Below are positions 28,274-36,852 of a DNA stretch of 64,000 nucleotides, piece after piece. Under the pieces are notes generated by a model. That model saw only the letters and a program-made list of their open reading frames with translations, searched no databases and was not told where the DNA came from. Position 1 is the stretch's first letter; every line of letters starts with the position of its first letter. The stretch spans positions 1 through 64,000 of the forward strand of contig JBEKGJ010000028.1 of assembly GCA_050012855.1 (NCBI GenBank), written 5' to 3'. Source of the DNA: JAJXZJ01 sp050012855. GTDB lineage: Bacteria; Verrucomicrobiota; Verrucomicrobiia; Limisphaerales; J093. The position numbers were made by a program, and so were the translations under genes.

Positions 28274-28729
28274 GTGGCCATCATGTTGGATGAACTGAAC
28301 GAGCTTTATCAGCAAGTGATCCTGGATCACAGCCGGACGCCGCGGAATTTCGGCCCGCTGGCCACCGCGAATCGTGTGGCCCAGGGACGCAATCCGCTGT
28401 GCGGCGACAACATTACGCTTTACGTTCAGATGGACGGCGACGTGGTCAAGGACATCCATTTTCAGGGCTCGGGCTGCGCGATCTCCAAGGCCTCGGCTTC
28501 GATCCTGACCGAGGCGCTCAAGGGCCGCACGCGGGCCGAGGTGAAGGCGCTGTTCGAGCAGATTCATAAAATGGTGACGACCGGCGAGGTGCCCGCGGAA
28601 GGATTGGGCAAGCTCGCGGTGTTCGCCGGAGTTCACAAGTTCCCGGCCCGGGTGAAATGTGCCATCCTTCCCTGGCACGCGCTGATGGCCGCCGTGGACG
28701 GCCGGCAACAGCCCGTCTCAACCGAATGA
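28274..28729 (+). CDS. sufU: SufU-type sulfur-transfer protein
   Basis: The 151-residue SufU/IscU-fold protein carries the three conserved Cys: NPLCGDN (about 43), GSGCAISKAS (about 68) and RVKCAILPW (about 130). In Firmicutes SufU is a zinc-dependent sulfur acceptor from SufS rather than a scaffold. The insert between the second and third Cys typical of SufU is present. The placement beside sufS and sufT supports this role. Confidence 0.92.
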   Translation: MAIMLDELNELYQQVILDHSRTPRNFGPLATANRVAQGRNPLCGDNITLYVQMDGDVVKDIHFQGSGCAISKASASILTEALKGRTRAEVKALFEQIHKMVTTGEVPAEGLGKLAVFAGVHKFPARVKCAILPWHALMAAVDGRQQPVSTE

Positions 28730-28738
28730 CCCCCCGCC

Positions 28739-29308
28739 ATGAGTGCTGCTCCTGCCACCGTCAAAGACACCGTCACCCTCAGCCGGGACGTGCGGGCCTC
28801 CGTGATCCCCGTCGGGACCAAGGTTACTCTGCTCGCCGGCGAGGAGGCGCGGATCACGCAGTCGCTGGGCGGCAGTTACACCGTCATCGTCAACGGCAAC
28901 ATGTTCCGTATCGAGGGGACTGACGCCGATGCGTTGGGCTTGGAGGTTGCCCTGGCGCCGGTGGCCGCCCGTGGCACGCCGCGCCCGGCCGAAGAGGTGG
29001 AGAAACTGGTCTGGGACACGCTCAAGACCTGTTACGACCCGGAGATTCCGGTGAACATCGTGGACCTCGGCCTGGTTTACGATTGCCGGGTCACCCCGGC
29101 CAGCGCGGTCAACACCTTTCGGGTGGACATCAAGATGACGCTTACCGCCCCCGGTTGCGGCATGGGGCCGGTGCTCCAGCAGGACGTGCAGAACCGGGCC
29201 ATCGCCATCGAGGAGGTGGATGAGGTGAATGTCGAACTGGTTTGGGACCCGCCGTGGAACCAGGGCATGATGACCGAGGCCGCCAGGCTCCAGCTCGGGC
29301 TCTACTGA
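28739..29308 (+). CDS. sufT: SufT-family Fe-S maturation factor (DUF59)
   Basis: The 189-residue protein has an N-terminal extension (residues 1-75, a small beta domain with VPVGTKVTLLAGE-like sequence) and a C-terminal MIP18/DUF59 domain with YDPEIPVNIVDLGLVYDCRV and MTLTAPGCGMGPVLQQDV containing the conserved Cys. SufT assists transfer of clusters to target enzymes. It follows sufU by 9 bp. Confidence 0.92.
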   Translation: MSAAPATVKDTVTLSRDVRASVIPVGTKVTLLAGEEARITQSLGGSYTVIVNGNMFRIEGTDADALGLEVALAPVAARGTPRPAEEVEKLVWDTLKTCYDPEIPVNIVDLGLVYDCRVTPASAVNTFRVDIKMTLTAPGCGMGPVLQQDVQNRAIAIEEVDEVNVELVWDPPWNQGMMTEAARLQLGLY

Positions 29309-29327
29309 GCGTGCCGGCACCGAACAC

Positions 29328-30587
29328 ATGAATACCACGCCTGTGATTTGCCGGCCGCCGCCACCGCGCGACGAAGCCGACTGGCGCGCGGATTTTCCGA
29401 TCCTCGACCAGCAGGTCAACGGCCGGCCGTTGATCTATTTCGACAACGCCGCGACCAGCCAGAAACCGCTGGCGGTGCTCGAGGCCCTCGATCGCTATTA
29501 CCGCCACGACAACGCGAACGTCCACCGCGGCATCCACGAACTGAGCAACCGCGCCACCGCCGCCTACGAGGGCGCCCGGGCGCGTGCCGCCCGCTTCCTC
29601 AATGCCCGCGGACCGGAGGAGATCATTTTTACCCGCGGCACCACCGAGGCGATCAACCTCGTGGCCAACGCCTGGGGCAACGCCCGGCTCAGGCCCGGTG
29701 ACCGCATCCTGCTCACCGAGATGGAGCACCACAGCAACATCGTCCCGTGGCAGCTCCTGGCGGCCCGCACCGGCGCGCACCTCGTCTATCTGCCGGTTAC
29801 CGGCGACGACGGATTGCTCGACCTCAGCCGGCTCGACGCGCTCCTGACGCCCGCGGTCCGGCTGTTCGCGTTCACGCACATCTCCAACACGCTGGGCACG
29901 ATCAATCCCGTCGCCGAACTCTGCGCGCAGGCCCGCCGGCGGGGCGTGGTGACCTTGGTGGACGCCGCGCAAAGCGCCGGGCACATGCTGCTGGATGTGC
30001 AGGCCCTGGACTGCGATTTCCTCGCCTTTTCCGGCCACAAAATCTGCGGACCCACGGGCATCGGCGTCCTGTATGGCCGCAAGGAAATCCTCGAGGCCAC
30101 CCCGCCCTGGCAGGGCGGCGGCGACATGATTTCGAGCGTGGGGTTTTTTGAGAGCCAGTGGAACACGATCCCGCACAAGTTCGAGGCCGGCACGCCCGAC
30201 ATCGCCGGCGCGGTCGGCCTCGCGGCGGCAATGGACTACCTCGACGCCATCGGTCGCGACCGGATTTTCCGCCATGACCAGGAACTCGCCGCGCGCGCCC
30301 ATGAGCAAATGTCGCGCCTCAGCGGCATCCGCATTTTCGGTCCAGCCCGGGGTCGCGCCGGGGTGGTCAGCTTCCTCCTGAACGACATCCATGCCCACGA
30401 TCTGGTGACGGTGGCGGACCAGTTTGGCGTGGCGCTTCGCGGCGGCCATCACTGCAATCAGCCGTTGATGAGCAAGCTCGGCGTGGCCTCGACCGCCCGT
30501 GCCAGCTTCTACTTCTACAACACGCGGGACGAGGTGGACCGGTTTGTCGAGGTCCTCCGCGAGATCCAAAAGTTCTTCCGCGTCTGA
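29328..30587 (+). CDS. sufS: Cysteine desulfurase SufS
   Basis: The 419-residue class V aminotransferase-fold enzyme supplies sulfur from cysteine. LIYFDNAATSQKPLAVLEAL is the N-terminal signature. The PLP lysine is in FSGHKICGPTGIGVLYG and the active-site Cys in ALRGGHHCNQPLM. It is the last gene of the seven-gene suf operon. The convergent xseA gene ends 37 bp beyond its stop. Confidence 0.97.
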   Translation: MNTTPVICRPPPPRDEADWRADFPILDQQVNGRPLIYFDNAATSQKPLAVLEALDRYYRHDNANVHRGIHELSNRATAAYEGARARAARFLNARGPEEIIFTRGTTEAINLVANAWGNARLRPGDRILLTEMEHHSNIVPWQLLAARTGAHLVYLPVTGDDGLLDLSRLDALLTPAVRLFAFTHISNTLGTINPVAELCAQARRRGVVTLVDAAQSAGHMLLDVQALDCDFLAFSGHKICGPTGIGVLYGRKEILEATPPWQGGGDMISSVGFFESQWNTIPHKFEAGTPDIAGAVGLAAAMDYLDAIGRDRIFRHDQELAARAHEQMSRLSGIRIFGPARGRAGVVSFLLNDIHAHDLVTVADQFGVALRGGHHCNQPLMSKLGVASTARASFYFYNTRDEVDRFVEVLREIQKFFRV

Positions 30588-30624
30588 GGCGCCGGCCTCC
30601 CGCTTCAGCTCCGCCGGCCGCCGC

Positions 30625-32052
30625 TCACTTCACTTCGCTTTGGATTTCACCTGCCTGGACGCGCGTCGTCAGCGCCTGGCCCGGGCGGGTTTCCGCCGCC
30701 GAACGAATGACCCGGCCGCTGGTCGCGTCGCGCGTGATCGAGTAGCCGCGGCCAAGAACCTGCTCCGGTGACAACAGTCGCAATTGCTCGTTGAGCGCTC
30801 CCAACCGCTGGTTGTGCTCCTGCAAGTTTGATCGCATCCGTTCGCGGAGTCGCCGCCCGAGTTGCGTCAACGCCTCGCCTCGCCGTGCCAGTTGCTGGGC
30901 CGGACGCAGCCGCCGCCAGGCCGAATGCAGCGCCCCCCGGCGGACCTGGGCTTCGCGCACGCGCTGGTGCGCCGCCCGCGCCAGGCTCGCCTGCAGGTCG
31001 TCCAACCGCTGCCACTGCTCCCGCAGCCGGCCGCGCGGGTGCGCCCGGGCCAGCCGCTGCACCAACGCGGCGAGGTCGGTCCGGGCCCACCCGAGTTGCT
31101 GCGCGGCGAGCTGGTGCAGCCGGGCCGCCGTCTCGGCCACAAAATCCCGGCTGGCGAAGGCGCCTTCCGTGATGAGTTCGGCCGCGGCGCTGGGCGTGGC
31201 GGCCCGCAGGTCGGCGACGAAATCGCTGATCGTGAAGTCAATTTCGTGGCCCACTGCGGAAACCACCGGCAGCGCCGACGCGTAAATGGCGCGGGCAACC
31301 ACCTCCTCGTTGAACGCCCACAAATCCTCGAGACTGCCGCCGCCCCGCGTCACCAGAATGAGATCGAGAATGGGAGCGGTCGCCGTCGTCCCGGCCGGCG
31401 AGGGTTTTCCCAGCGCGTACTCGTTCAGCCGCTCGATGGCGTCCGCAATTTCGGCGGCGGCGCCCTCGCCCTGGACCCGGCAGGGGGCGAGGACGATCTC
31501 CAGCGATGGCTGGCGGCGGCCGATCACGTGCAACACATCGCGCAACGCGGCCCCGGTGGGCGAGGTGACGAGGCCAAGGCGCTGCGGGTAGCGGGGGATC
31601 GGCCGTTTCCGTTCGGGCGCGAACAGTCCCTCGGCATTGAGCTTCTGCTTGAGCCGCTCGAAGGCGAGCTGCAGGGCGCCAACGCCCTGAAGTTCCACCG
31701 CGGTGACCCGGAGCTGATATTGCCCGCGCGGTTCATAGACGGTCAGTTCGCCCTCCAGCAGCATGTGGCGCCCGTCTTCGAGCAGATCCCGGCCGGCTCG
31801 CGCTTCGCCGCGGAAGAGCACGCAACTGAGCTGTGCCGAGGCGTCCTTGAGGGTGAAATAACAGTGACCGGAGGCCTGCCGCCGGAGGTTCGTGATTTCG
31901 CCGGAAACCCAAACCCGTCCGATGTGTTGTTCGAGCAGGCGCTTCACCTGCATCGTGAGCTCCGCGACGGTCAGCACGCGACGGGTCTCGGCGGCGGGAA
32001 AGAGTTCGCCAAAATCCCACTGTGATTTGGTCGGGCGCGGCACGACGTTCAC
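30625..32052 (-). CDS. xseA: Exodeoxyribonuclease VII large subunit
   Basis: The 475-residue large subunit of the single-strand-specific exonuclease has an N-terminal OB fold (RVWVSGEITNLRRQASGHCY), a catalytic region with LGLVTSPTGAALRDVLHVI, VTRGGGSLEDLWAFNEE, VSAVGHEIDFTISDFVADLR and ATPSAAAEL, and a long C-terminal coiled coil ending with GRGYSITRDATSGRVI. The start GTG overlaps the stop of ymdB by 4 bp (GTGA), so the two are coupled. No xseB is seen in the window. Confidence 0.95.
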   Translation of the reverse strand: MNVVPRPTKSQWDFGELFPAAETRRVLTVAELTMQVKRLLEQHIGRVWVSGEITNLRRQASGHCYFTLKDASAQLSCVLFRGEARAGRDLLEDGRHMLLEGELTVYEPRGQYQLRVTAVELQGVGALQLAFERLKQKLNAEGLFAPERKRPIPRYPQRLGLVTSPTGAALRDVLHVIGRRQPSLEIVLAPCRVQGEGAAAEIADAIERLNEYALGKPSPAGTTATAPILDLILVTRGGGSLEDLWAFNEEVVARAIYASALPVVSAVGHEIDFTISDFVADLRAATPSAAAELITEGAFASRDFVAETAARLHQLAAQQLGWARTDLAALVQRLARAHPRGRLREQWQRLDDLQASLARAAHQRVREAQVRRGALHSAWRRLRPAQQLARRGEALTQLGRRLRERMRSNLQEHNQRLGALNEQLRLLSPEQVLGRGYSITRDATSGRVIRSAAETRPGQALTTRVQAGEIQSEVK

Positions 32053-32837
32053 GTTGGACCAACCGCTTCCGAAACCCGGCGGATGCTGATGGCTTTGCCG
32101 GTGGCGGGGTCGAGTTCGAGGAGTGCGCCTTGCAGGAACACGTGGTTGGCGGCGACCTCGAAGCGCTGCGGCATGTTGGTCAGAAACCGTTTCAACACCG
32201 CCTCCGTCCTGCGCCCCAGCACGCTGTCGTGCGGACCGGTGAAACCGGCGTCGGTCAGAAAGGCGGTCCCGTTGGGAAGAATCTGTTCATCGGCGGTCTG
32301 GACGTGCGTGTGGGTGCCGATCATGGCGCTGACTTCGCCGTCCACCATGCGCGCCAGCGCGATTTTCTCCGACGTGGCCTCGGCATGAACGTCCACGATG
32401 ATCAGCCGGGTCTGCGGGCGGAGGCGGTCCACTTCGGCGCGCAGGGCGAGGAAGGGGTTTTCGAGGTCCGGCATGAAGACCCGGCCCTGCACGTTGACGA
32501 TGGCGACCGGGGGGAATCCTTCCTTGTGGAACAGCGTGCTGCCCTGGCCCGGCACCCCCGGCGGGTAATTCAGGGGGCGGACAAAACGGGGTTCGTTGTG
32601 GAGAAGCGTCACGATTTCCTTCTGGTCCCACAGATGGTCGCCGCTGGTAATGATGTCCACGCTGCCGGCAAAGAGTTCGCCCGCAGTGGCCAGCGTGAGG
32701 CCCGAACCGCCGGCGGCGTTCTCGCCATTGGCGATGACCAGGTCAATCCCGTGTTCCTGGCGCAGTCGGGGCACGATGTAGCGCACGGCGCGCCGGCCCG
32801 GCTCGCCCACCACGTCGCCAATAAAAAGAACCTTCAT
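32049..32837 (-). CDS. ymdB: YmdB-family metallophosphoesterase
   Basis: The 262-residue protein (TIGR00282 family) is a dinuclear-metal phosphodiesterase acting on 2',3'-cyclic nucleotides in characterised members. Metal-binding residues are visible in KVLFIGDVVGEPGRRAV, VIANGENAAGG, ITSGDHLWDQKEI, VDVHAEATSEK and MIGTHTHVQTAD. The frame continues upstream to 33140 through a palindromic repeat, but ATG 32837 begins exactly at the conserved MKVLFIGDVVG. It is coupled to xseA. Confidence 0.93.
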   Translation of the reverse strand: MKVLFIGDVVGEPGRRAVRYIVPRLRQEHGIDLVIANGENAAGGSGLTLATAGELFAGSVDIITSGDHLWDQKEIVTLLHNEPRFVRPLNYPPGVPGQGSTLFHKEGFPPVAIVNVQGRVFMPDLENPFLALRAEVDRLRPQTRLIIVDVHAEATSEKIALARMVDGEVSAMIGTHTHVQTADEQILPNGTAFLTDAGFTGPHDSVLGRRTEAVLKRFLTNMPQRFEVAANHVFLQGALLELDPATGKAISIRRVSEAVGPT

Positions 32838-33241
32838 GGCAGGAGAGTAAACCGCAAGGCCGCGCGGCTGGCGAGTGGATAACATGGGGCACATCCAGGC
32901 AGTGACCGCCATCGCCTCGGGGTTGGACCGCGGCAAAAGCAGAGTCAACGGTGGGTCGCGGACTGCCGGGCCGCGACTGCGATCACAGGTTGCCCACGAC
33001 AACTGCCCCCCAGCGGTCGGGCAGCCGCCCAAGCAAGCGGTTAGAGGCCGCACGCTACAGCAGATTGGACTCCCCAGACAGTCCCGGCGACCACGGCATT
33101 CCCCAGAACCGACAACCCGAAGCGTATTGCGGTGCTTCAAGCGCGCGACTTTTCCTCACCGAATAAACCGTTTGCTTCCCGGCGGGCGTATGGTAGAAAG
33201 ACTCCCCGCTTTTTAACCGGCAGCGGAACCGAGAGATTTTT
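32838..33241. other. Non-coding gap, divergent promoter region
   Basis: It contains the palindromic element at 32950-33030 and, nearer the small basic protein gene, an AT-richer stretch (about 33150-33200) that should hold its promoter, although no clean -35/-10 pair is visible. A GAGAG run precedes ATG 33242. Confidence 0.5.
32950..33030. repeat. Palindromic intergenic element, family 1, copy B
   Basis: The left arm 32950-32977 begins GGTGGGTCGCGGACTGCCGG. The right arm 33001-33030 includes CAGCGGTCGGGCAGCCGCCC. It has the same layout as 5740-5834 and 39151-39282. The arms are imperfectly complementary. Confidence 0.65.
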
Positions 33242-33397
33242 ATGTCGCAACATCGTAGCCTGCGCGCCGCCAGCACGCTCGGCGCCAAGAAGAATGTCCT
33301 GAAGCGCTTCGAGCGCGTCGAATTGCTCAAACGCCGCGGTCAGTGGAAGGAAGGCGATCGCGTGACCGGCCTGCGCAAGACCAAGGCGGTGGTCTGA
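33242..33397 (+). CDS. Small basic protein, TIGR04137 type
   Basis: The 51-residue, strongly basic protein begins MSQHRSLRAASTLGAKKNVL and contains KRFERVELLKRRGQWKEGD, matching my recollection of the small basic protein family of Verrucomicrobiota, Chlamydiae and Planctomycetes, which has been linked to the ribosome. It is too short for many gene callers. A GAGAG element precedes the ATG. It lies 56 bp before the pseudouridine synthase gene, which fits an RNA or ribosome context. Confidence 0.85.
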   Translation: MSQHRSLRAASTLGAKKNVLKRFERVELLKRRGQWKEGDRVTGLRKTKAVV

Positions 33398-33453
33398 ACC
33401 GTCCCCTCACCGGGAAACCGGCGGGCTCTCGGCGGCCCCGCGCTGATGCGACC

Positions 33454-34269
33454 GTGAACGTGCGCCTCCAGAAATACCTGGCGGATGCCGGGGTCGCTTC
33501 CCGGCGCGCCAGCGAGGCCCTCATCACCGCCGGCCGCGTTCAGGTCAACGGCACCACTGTCCGCGAACTCGGCACCAAGGTGGACCCGGCCAGCGACCGC
33601 GTGGTCGTGGACGGCAGCCCCGTCCGCCCGCGGCGCAGGCTCCACCTGGCCATCAACAAGCCCCGGGGGTTCATCTGCTCGAAAAGCGACGAGGCGTCCC
33701 GCGACATCGTCACCGACCTGCTCCCCGCCGAGTGGCGCGATGTTTATCCCGTCGGCCGGCTGGATCGCGAGAGTGAAGGTTTGCTGTTCCTGACCAACGA
33801 CGGCGACTTCTGCCTGCGGATGACGCATCCCCGTTATGGCGTTGCCAAGCACTACCTGGCCACCGTGGTCGGCAAGGTCGAGTCCCACGTTGCCCACCGT
33901 CTGACGCACGGCGTGTTGAGCGAAGGCGAAACCCTGCGTGCGCGCCGGGTGAGGATCCTCGCCGCGAACGGCTCTCGCAGCCTCGTGGAGCTGGAGTTGA
34001 CCGAGGGCCGGAACCGCGAAGTCCGGCGGATGTTCGAGGCGCTGGGTTTCACCGTCGAGCGGCTGGTGCGGACGCAGATCGGCCCGATCAAGCTGGGCGA
34101 GCTGCGCACGGGCAAGTGGCGCGTCTTGAGCGAACCCGAACTGCGGTCGCTCCAACAGACGCCCGCCGCGCCGCAACCACCCGTAACGCGCCCCCGGGCG
34201 CGGGTCGGCCGGCGCGGCACGCTGCTGCGGCGACCCGCACGACGCCCGGCCCCACGAAGGCCCCGCTGA
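33454..34269 (+). CDS. 16S/23S rRNA pseudouridine synthase, RsuA/RluB family
   Basis: About 271 residues from GTG 33454. The N-terminal S4 RNA-binding domain (VRLQKYLADAGVASRRASEA) is followed by the catalytic domain with YPVGRLDRESEGLLFLTND, whose Asp in GRLD is catalytic, and a C-terminal LTEGRNREVRRMFEALGF. An Arg/Pro-rich tail of about 40 residues extends the usual length. There is no in-frame ATG near the S4 domain. The frame upstream of the GTG runs through the small basic protein gene and is rejected. RluB-like activity is likely, and the target position is not known. Confidence 0.9.
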   Translation: MNVRLQKYLADAGVASRRASEALITAGRVQVNGTTVRELGTKVDPASDRVVVDGSPVRPRRRLHLAINKPRGFICSKSDEASRDIVTDLLPAEWRDVYPVGRLDRESEGLLFLTNDGDFCLRMTHPRYGVAKHYLATVVGKVESHVAHRLTHGVLSEGETLRARRVRILAANGSRSLVELELTEGRNREVRRMFEALGFTVERLVRTQIGPIKLGELRTGKWRVLSEPELRSLQQTPAAPQPPVTRPRARVGRRGTLLRRPARRPAPRRPR

Positions 34270-34292
34270 ACTGGCCTGGACCGGACCAAGCC

Positions 34293-34412
34293 GGTAGTGT
34301 CCTGATTTGCGTTTCCAGGAGCGCGGCTGTGCGCGAAGCGTCAGCCGCAGCAGGTGGAAAACGCTGCGGCTGGTTTCCGACACAGCCGTGGTCCATTCAT
34401 CAGGACACTGCC
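34293..34412. repeat. Palindromic MITE-like element, family 3, copy 2
   Basis: The terminal inverted repeats GGTAGTGTCCTGAT (34293-34306) and ATCAGGACACTGCC (34399-34412) match at 13 of 14 positions. Nested inside are CGCGGCTGTG against CACAGCCGTG and a perfect 10-bp pair CAGCCGCAGC (34342-34351) with GCTGCGGCTG (34363-34372). The whole 120 bp can fold into one long hairpin and has no coding capacity. Confidence 0.85.
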
Positions 34413-34466
34413 ACCAAGCCGGGGCCATTGACAGAACCGGCCACTGGCTTTCTACTCTTTTGAGCT

Positions 34467-35453
34467 ATGAGATGGCATTCCCCCTTCGCGGGAATCATTT
34501 TTTCGTTGGTGGTGCTGGCCCCGGCCGGCGTTGGCGCGCCGTCCACCGCCGTGGTCAACCGGGACCACGTGAACATTCGCGCCCAGGCCACAATGACGGC
34601 GGAGATCATCGCCCAACTGCAGAAGGGCGAAACCGTGACGGTGCTGGACACGGCCAAGAACCCGGGTGCATCGGGCGACGAGCCGGCGGCATGGTCGAAG
34701 ATCGTGCTTCCCGCCGACACGCCGGTCTGGGTTTATGCCCCGAGCATTGACCCGGCCACGAAAGCCGTTCGCGTCCCGAAGCTGAACGTCCGCGCCGGTC
34801 CGGGGAGCAATTTCAGCGCAATCGGCAGCCTGACCAAGGGCACGGTCGTCAGCGATATTCGCGTGCTGGACCAGTGGATGGAAGTCACCGCGCCCAGCAG
34901 CAGCTTCGCCTACGTCGCCGCGCAATTCCTCGACCCGACCAATGCGGCTCCCGCCCAGGCACATGCCGCGACGAAGCCGGTGCCGTCCACGGAAACCGCC
35001 CCGCCACCGCCGGTCGCGACCACGCCGCCCCCGCTCCTGCCCAGGCCGGTGACCACCGAGCGTCCGACGGTCGTGCCCGCCGTCCCGCCGCCGGCTACGA
35101 ACGAACCCGCACCGCCCGTCAATGCCAAACCCGAACCTCCGACGCCCGCACCCACCGCGGCCGCCGAGCCGAAGCCGGAAGTCGCGCCGCCCGCGACCGA
35201 CCCCACCAGGAAACGGATCGTGAGTCGTGAAGGCATTGTCCGCGACACGTTGAGCATCCAAGCGCCGACGGATTATGAACTGGTCGGCGCGGATACCGGC
35301 AAGGTGCTGAATTATCTTTTGCCGGCGTCGCCGGCGATCAAGCTGCGGCCCTACCACGGCCAGCGAATCATCGTCACCGGGGAGGAGCAGTTCGATCCGC
35401 GCTGGAAAGTCACGCCGATGATTGTGGTGCAAACCATCGAGCTTGCCCCGTGA
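34467..35453 (+). CDS. Secreted bacterial SH3-domain protein with Pro-rich region
   Basis: The 328-residue protein has a signal peptide (MRWHSPFAGIIFSLVVLAPA...). It carries two SH3b-type repeats: VVNRDHVNIRAQATMTAEII (about 29-95) and PKLNVRAGPGSNFSAIGSL (about 105-150). A long Pro/Ala/Thr linker follows, then a C-terminal OB-like domain (GIVRDTLSIQAPTDYELVGA ... GQRIIVTGEEQFDPRW). SH3b domains bind peptidoglycan or proteins in the envelope. Its stop overlaps folD (GTGA). Confidence 0.85.
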   Translation: MRWHSPFAGIIFSLVVLAPAGVGAPSTAVVNRDHVNIRAQATMTAEIIAQLQKGETVTVLDTAKNPGASGDEPAAWSKIVLPADTPVWVYAPSIDPATKAVRVPKLNVRAGPGSNFSAIGSLTKGTVVSDIRVLDQWMEVTAPSSSFAYVAAQFLDPTNAAPAQAHAATKPVPSTETAPPPPVATTPPPLLPRPVTTERPTVVPAVPPPATNEPAPPVNAKPEPPTPAPTAAAEPKPEVAPPATDPTRKRIVSREGIVRDTLSIQAPTDYELVGADTGKVLNYLLPASPAIKLRPYHGQRIIVTGEEQFDPRWKVTPMIVVQTIELAP

Positions 35454-36340
35454 CCGCGCCCGCGAACCTGATTGATGGCCGTGCCATCGCGGAGGAGATC
35501 CACCGCGAAACAGTGGCGCGCATCGCCACGTTGCGCGAACGCGGTGTCCAGCCCGGCCTGTCCTTCGTGCGCGTGGGCGAGGACCCGGCCTCGCGATCCT
35601 ACGTGGGCATGAAGGAGCGCATGAGCGCCCGGCTGGGCCTGTGGACCGAAACCCACATCCTGCCCGAGACGACGACCGAGGCGCAACTCCTCGAACTGAT
35701 CGCCCGCCTGAACAGCGACCCGCGGGTCCACGGCATCCTCGTGCAGGCGCCCTTGCCGCGCCACATCAGCGCGGCGCGCGTCTATGCTGCGGTCCTGCCC
35801 GCGAAGGACGTGGACGGCTTCAACCCGGTCAATGTCGGCAAGTTGATGCTGGGCGACACCGACGGCTTCGTGCCCTGCACCCCGGCGGGCGTTCACCAAC
35901 TGCTCATCCGCTCCGGGGTGCCGACGGACGGGGCGGAGGTGGTGGTGTTGGGCCGCGGTAACATCGTCGGCAAACCGATGGCCGCGTTGCTGCTCCAGAA
36001 GGCCAAACACGCCAACGCCACGGTCACGCTCTGCCACTCGGCCACCCGCGACATCGGGACGCATTGCCGCCGGGCGGACATTCTCATCGCGGCCATGGGC
36101 GTGGCCGCCTTCGTCAAGGCGGACATGGTCAAGCCCGGCGCCACCGTCATTGACGTGGGCGTGAACCGTGTGGAGGACCCGACGACCAAGTCCGGCTGCC
36201 GCCTGGTCGGGGATGTGGACTTCGCCGCCGTGCAGCCCGTGGCGGGGCGCATCACCCCGAACCCGGGCGGCGTGGGTCCGATGACCATCGCCATGTTGAT
36301 GCACAACACCGTGCGGGCGGCGACCCAAGCCACCACCTGA
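35450..36340 (+). CDS. folD: Bifunctional methylenetetrahydrofolate dehydrogenase/cyclohydrolase
   Basis: The 296-residue enzyme of one-carbon metabolism interconverts methylene-, methenyl- and formyl-THF with NADP. Motifs are GEDPASRSYVGMKERM with the catalytic Tyr and Lys, VHGILVQAPLPRHI, PAKDVDGFNPVNVGKLMLG, the dinucleotide site VVVLGRGNIVGKPMAALLLQ, and the C-terminal TPNPGGVGPMTIAML. The GTG start overlaps the preceding stop by 4 bp. Confidence 0.95.
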   Translation: MTAPANLIDGRAIAEEIHRETVARIATLRERGVQPGLSFVRVGEDPASRSYVGMKERMSARLGLWTETHILPETTTEAQLLELIARLNSDPRVHGILVQAPLPRHISAARVYAAVLPAKDVDGFNPVNVGKLMLGDTDGFVPCTPAGVHQLLIRSGVPTDGAEVVVLGRGNIVGKPMAALLLQKAKHANATVTLCHSATRDIGTHCRRADILIAAMGVAAFVKADMVKPGATVIDVGVNRVEDPTTKSGCRLVGDVDFAAVQPVAGRITPNPGGVGPMTIAMLMHNTVRAATQATT

Positions 36341-36378
36341 ATTCCAGTTCACCGATAACCCAACTCCAAACATCACCC

Positions 36379-36834
36379 ATGCAACCGACCCGCATTCTCC
36401 CTGACCTGCAGGCTTCGCTCCTGTGCGAAGACGTCCGCCAGGAATCGTCCGGCAATTTCATCATCATCGGCGTCATCGGCTACGTCCGCCTGCCGCAGGT
36501 GCCGGTCACCGCGACGAAGCTCTGTGTGTTCAACCGCTGGACTGCCGGCGTCGGCGCCTTCACGGAAAACGTCCGGCTGATCGGTCCGGACGGGACGACC
36601 GTGCTGCGTCAGAGCACGGTCAAGTTTGGCCTGCAGGACGCCGCGCATCACGCGATCAACGTGACGGTGTTCGGCCAGATCGAGTTCGCCACCCCCGGAG
36701 TTTATTACGTCGAGGTGCTGGTGGATGAGGTCATGAAGCTCCGTTTCCCGGTGCCCGTCTTCGTTCAGCCGCCGCCCAAGCCCGGCGCGCAGGCTCCGCA
36801 GGCCCCGCCGGAGCCCGCCGCGCCGCAGTCCTGA
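36379..36834 (+). CDS. DUF6941-like conserved hypothetical protein
   Basis: The 151-residue protein without a signal peptide forms a predicted all-beta domain: SLLCEDVRQESSGNFIIIGV, FTENVRLIGPDGTTVLRQ, GVYYVEVLVDEVMKLRFPVP. It has a Pro-rich tail. The opening CEDVRQE...GK/NxxIIGV is typical of the DUF6941 family found across many phyla, whose function is unknown. It follows folD by 38 bp and precedes a membrane protein gene by 18 bp. Confidence 0.75.
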   Translation: MQPTRILPDLQASLLCEDVRQESSGNFIIIGVIGYVRLPQVPVTATKLCVFNRWTAGVGAFTENVRLIGPDGTTVLRQSTVKFGLQDAAHHAINVTVFGQIEFATPGVYYVEVLVDEVMKLRFPVPVFVQPPPKPGAQAPQAPPEPAAPQS

Positions 36835-36852
36835 GGGCGCGGGTCGCCCGCC

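Noticed and set aside
30862..32025. 387-codon frame antisense to xseA
   Set aside because: No domain, and the xseA strand carries all conserved exonuclease VII motifs.
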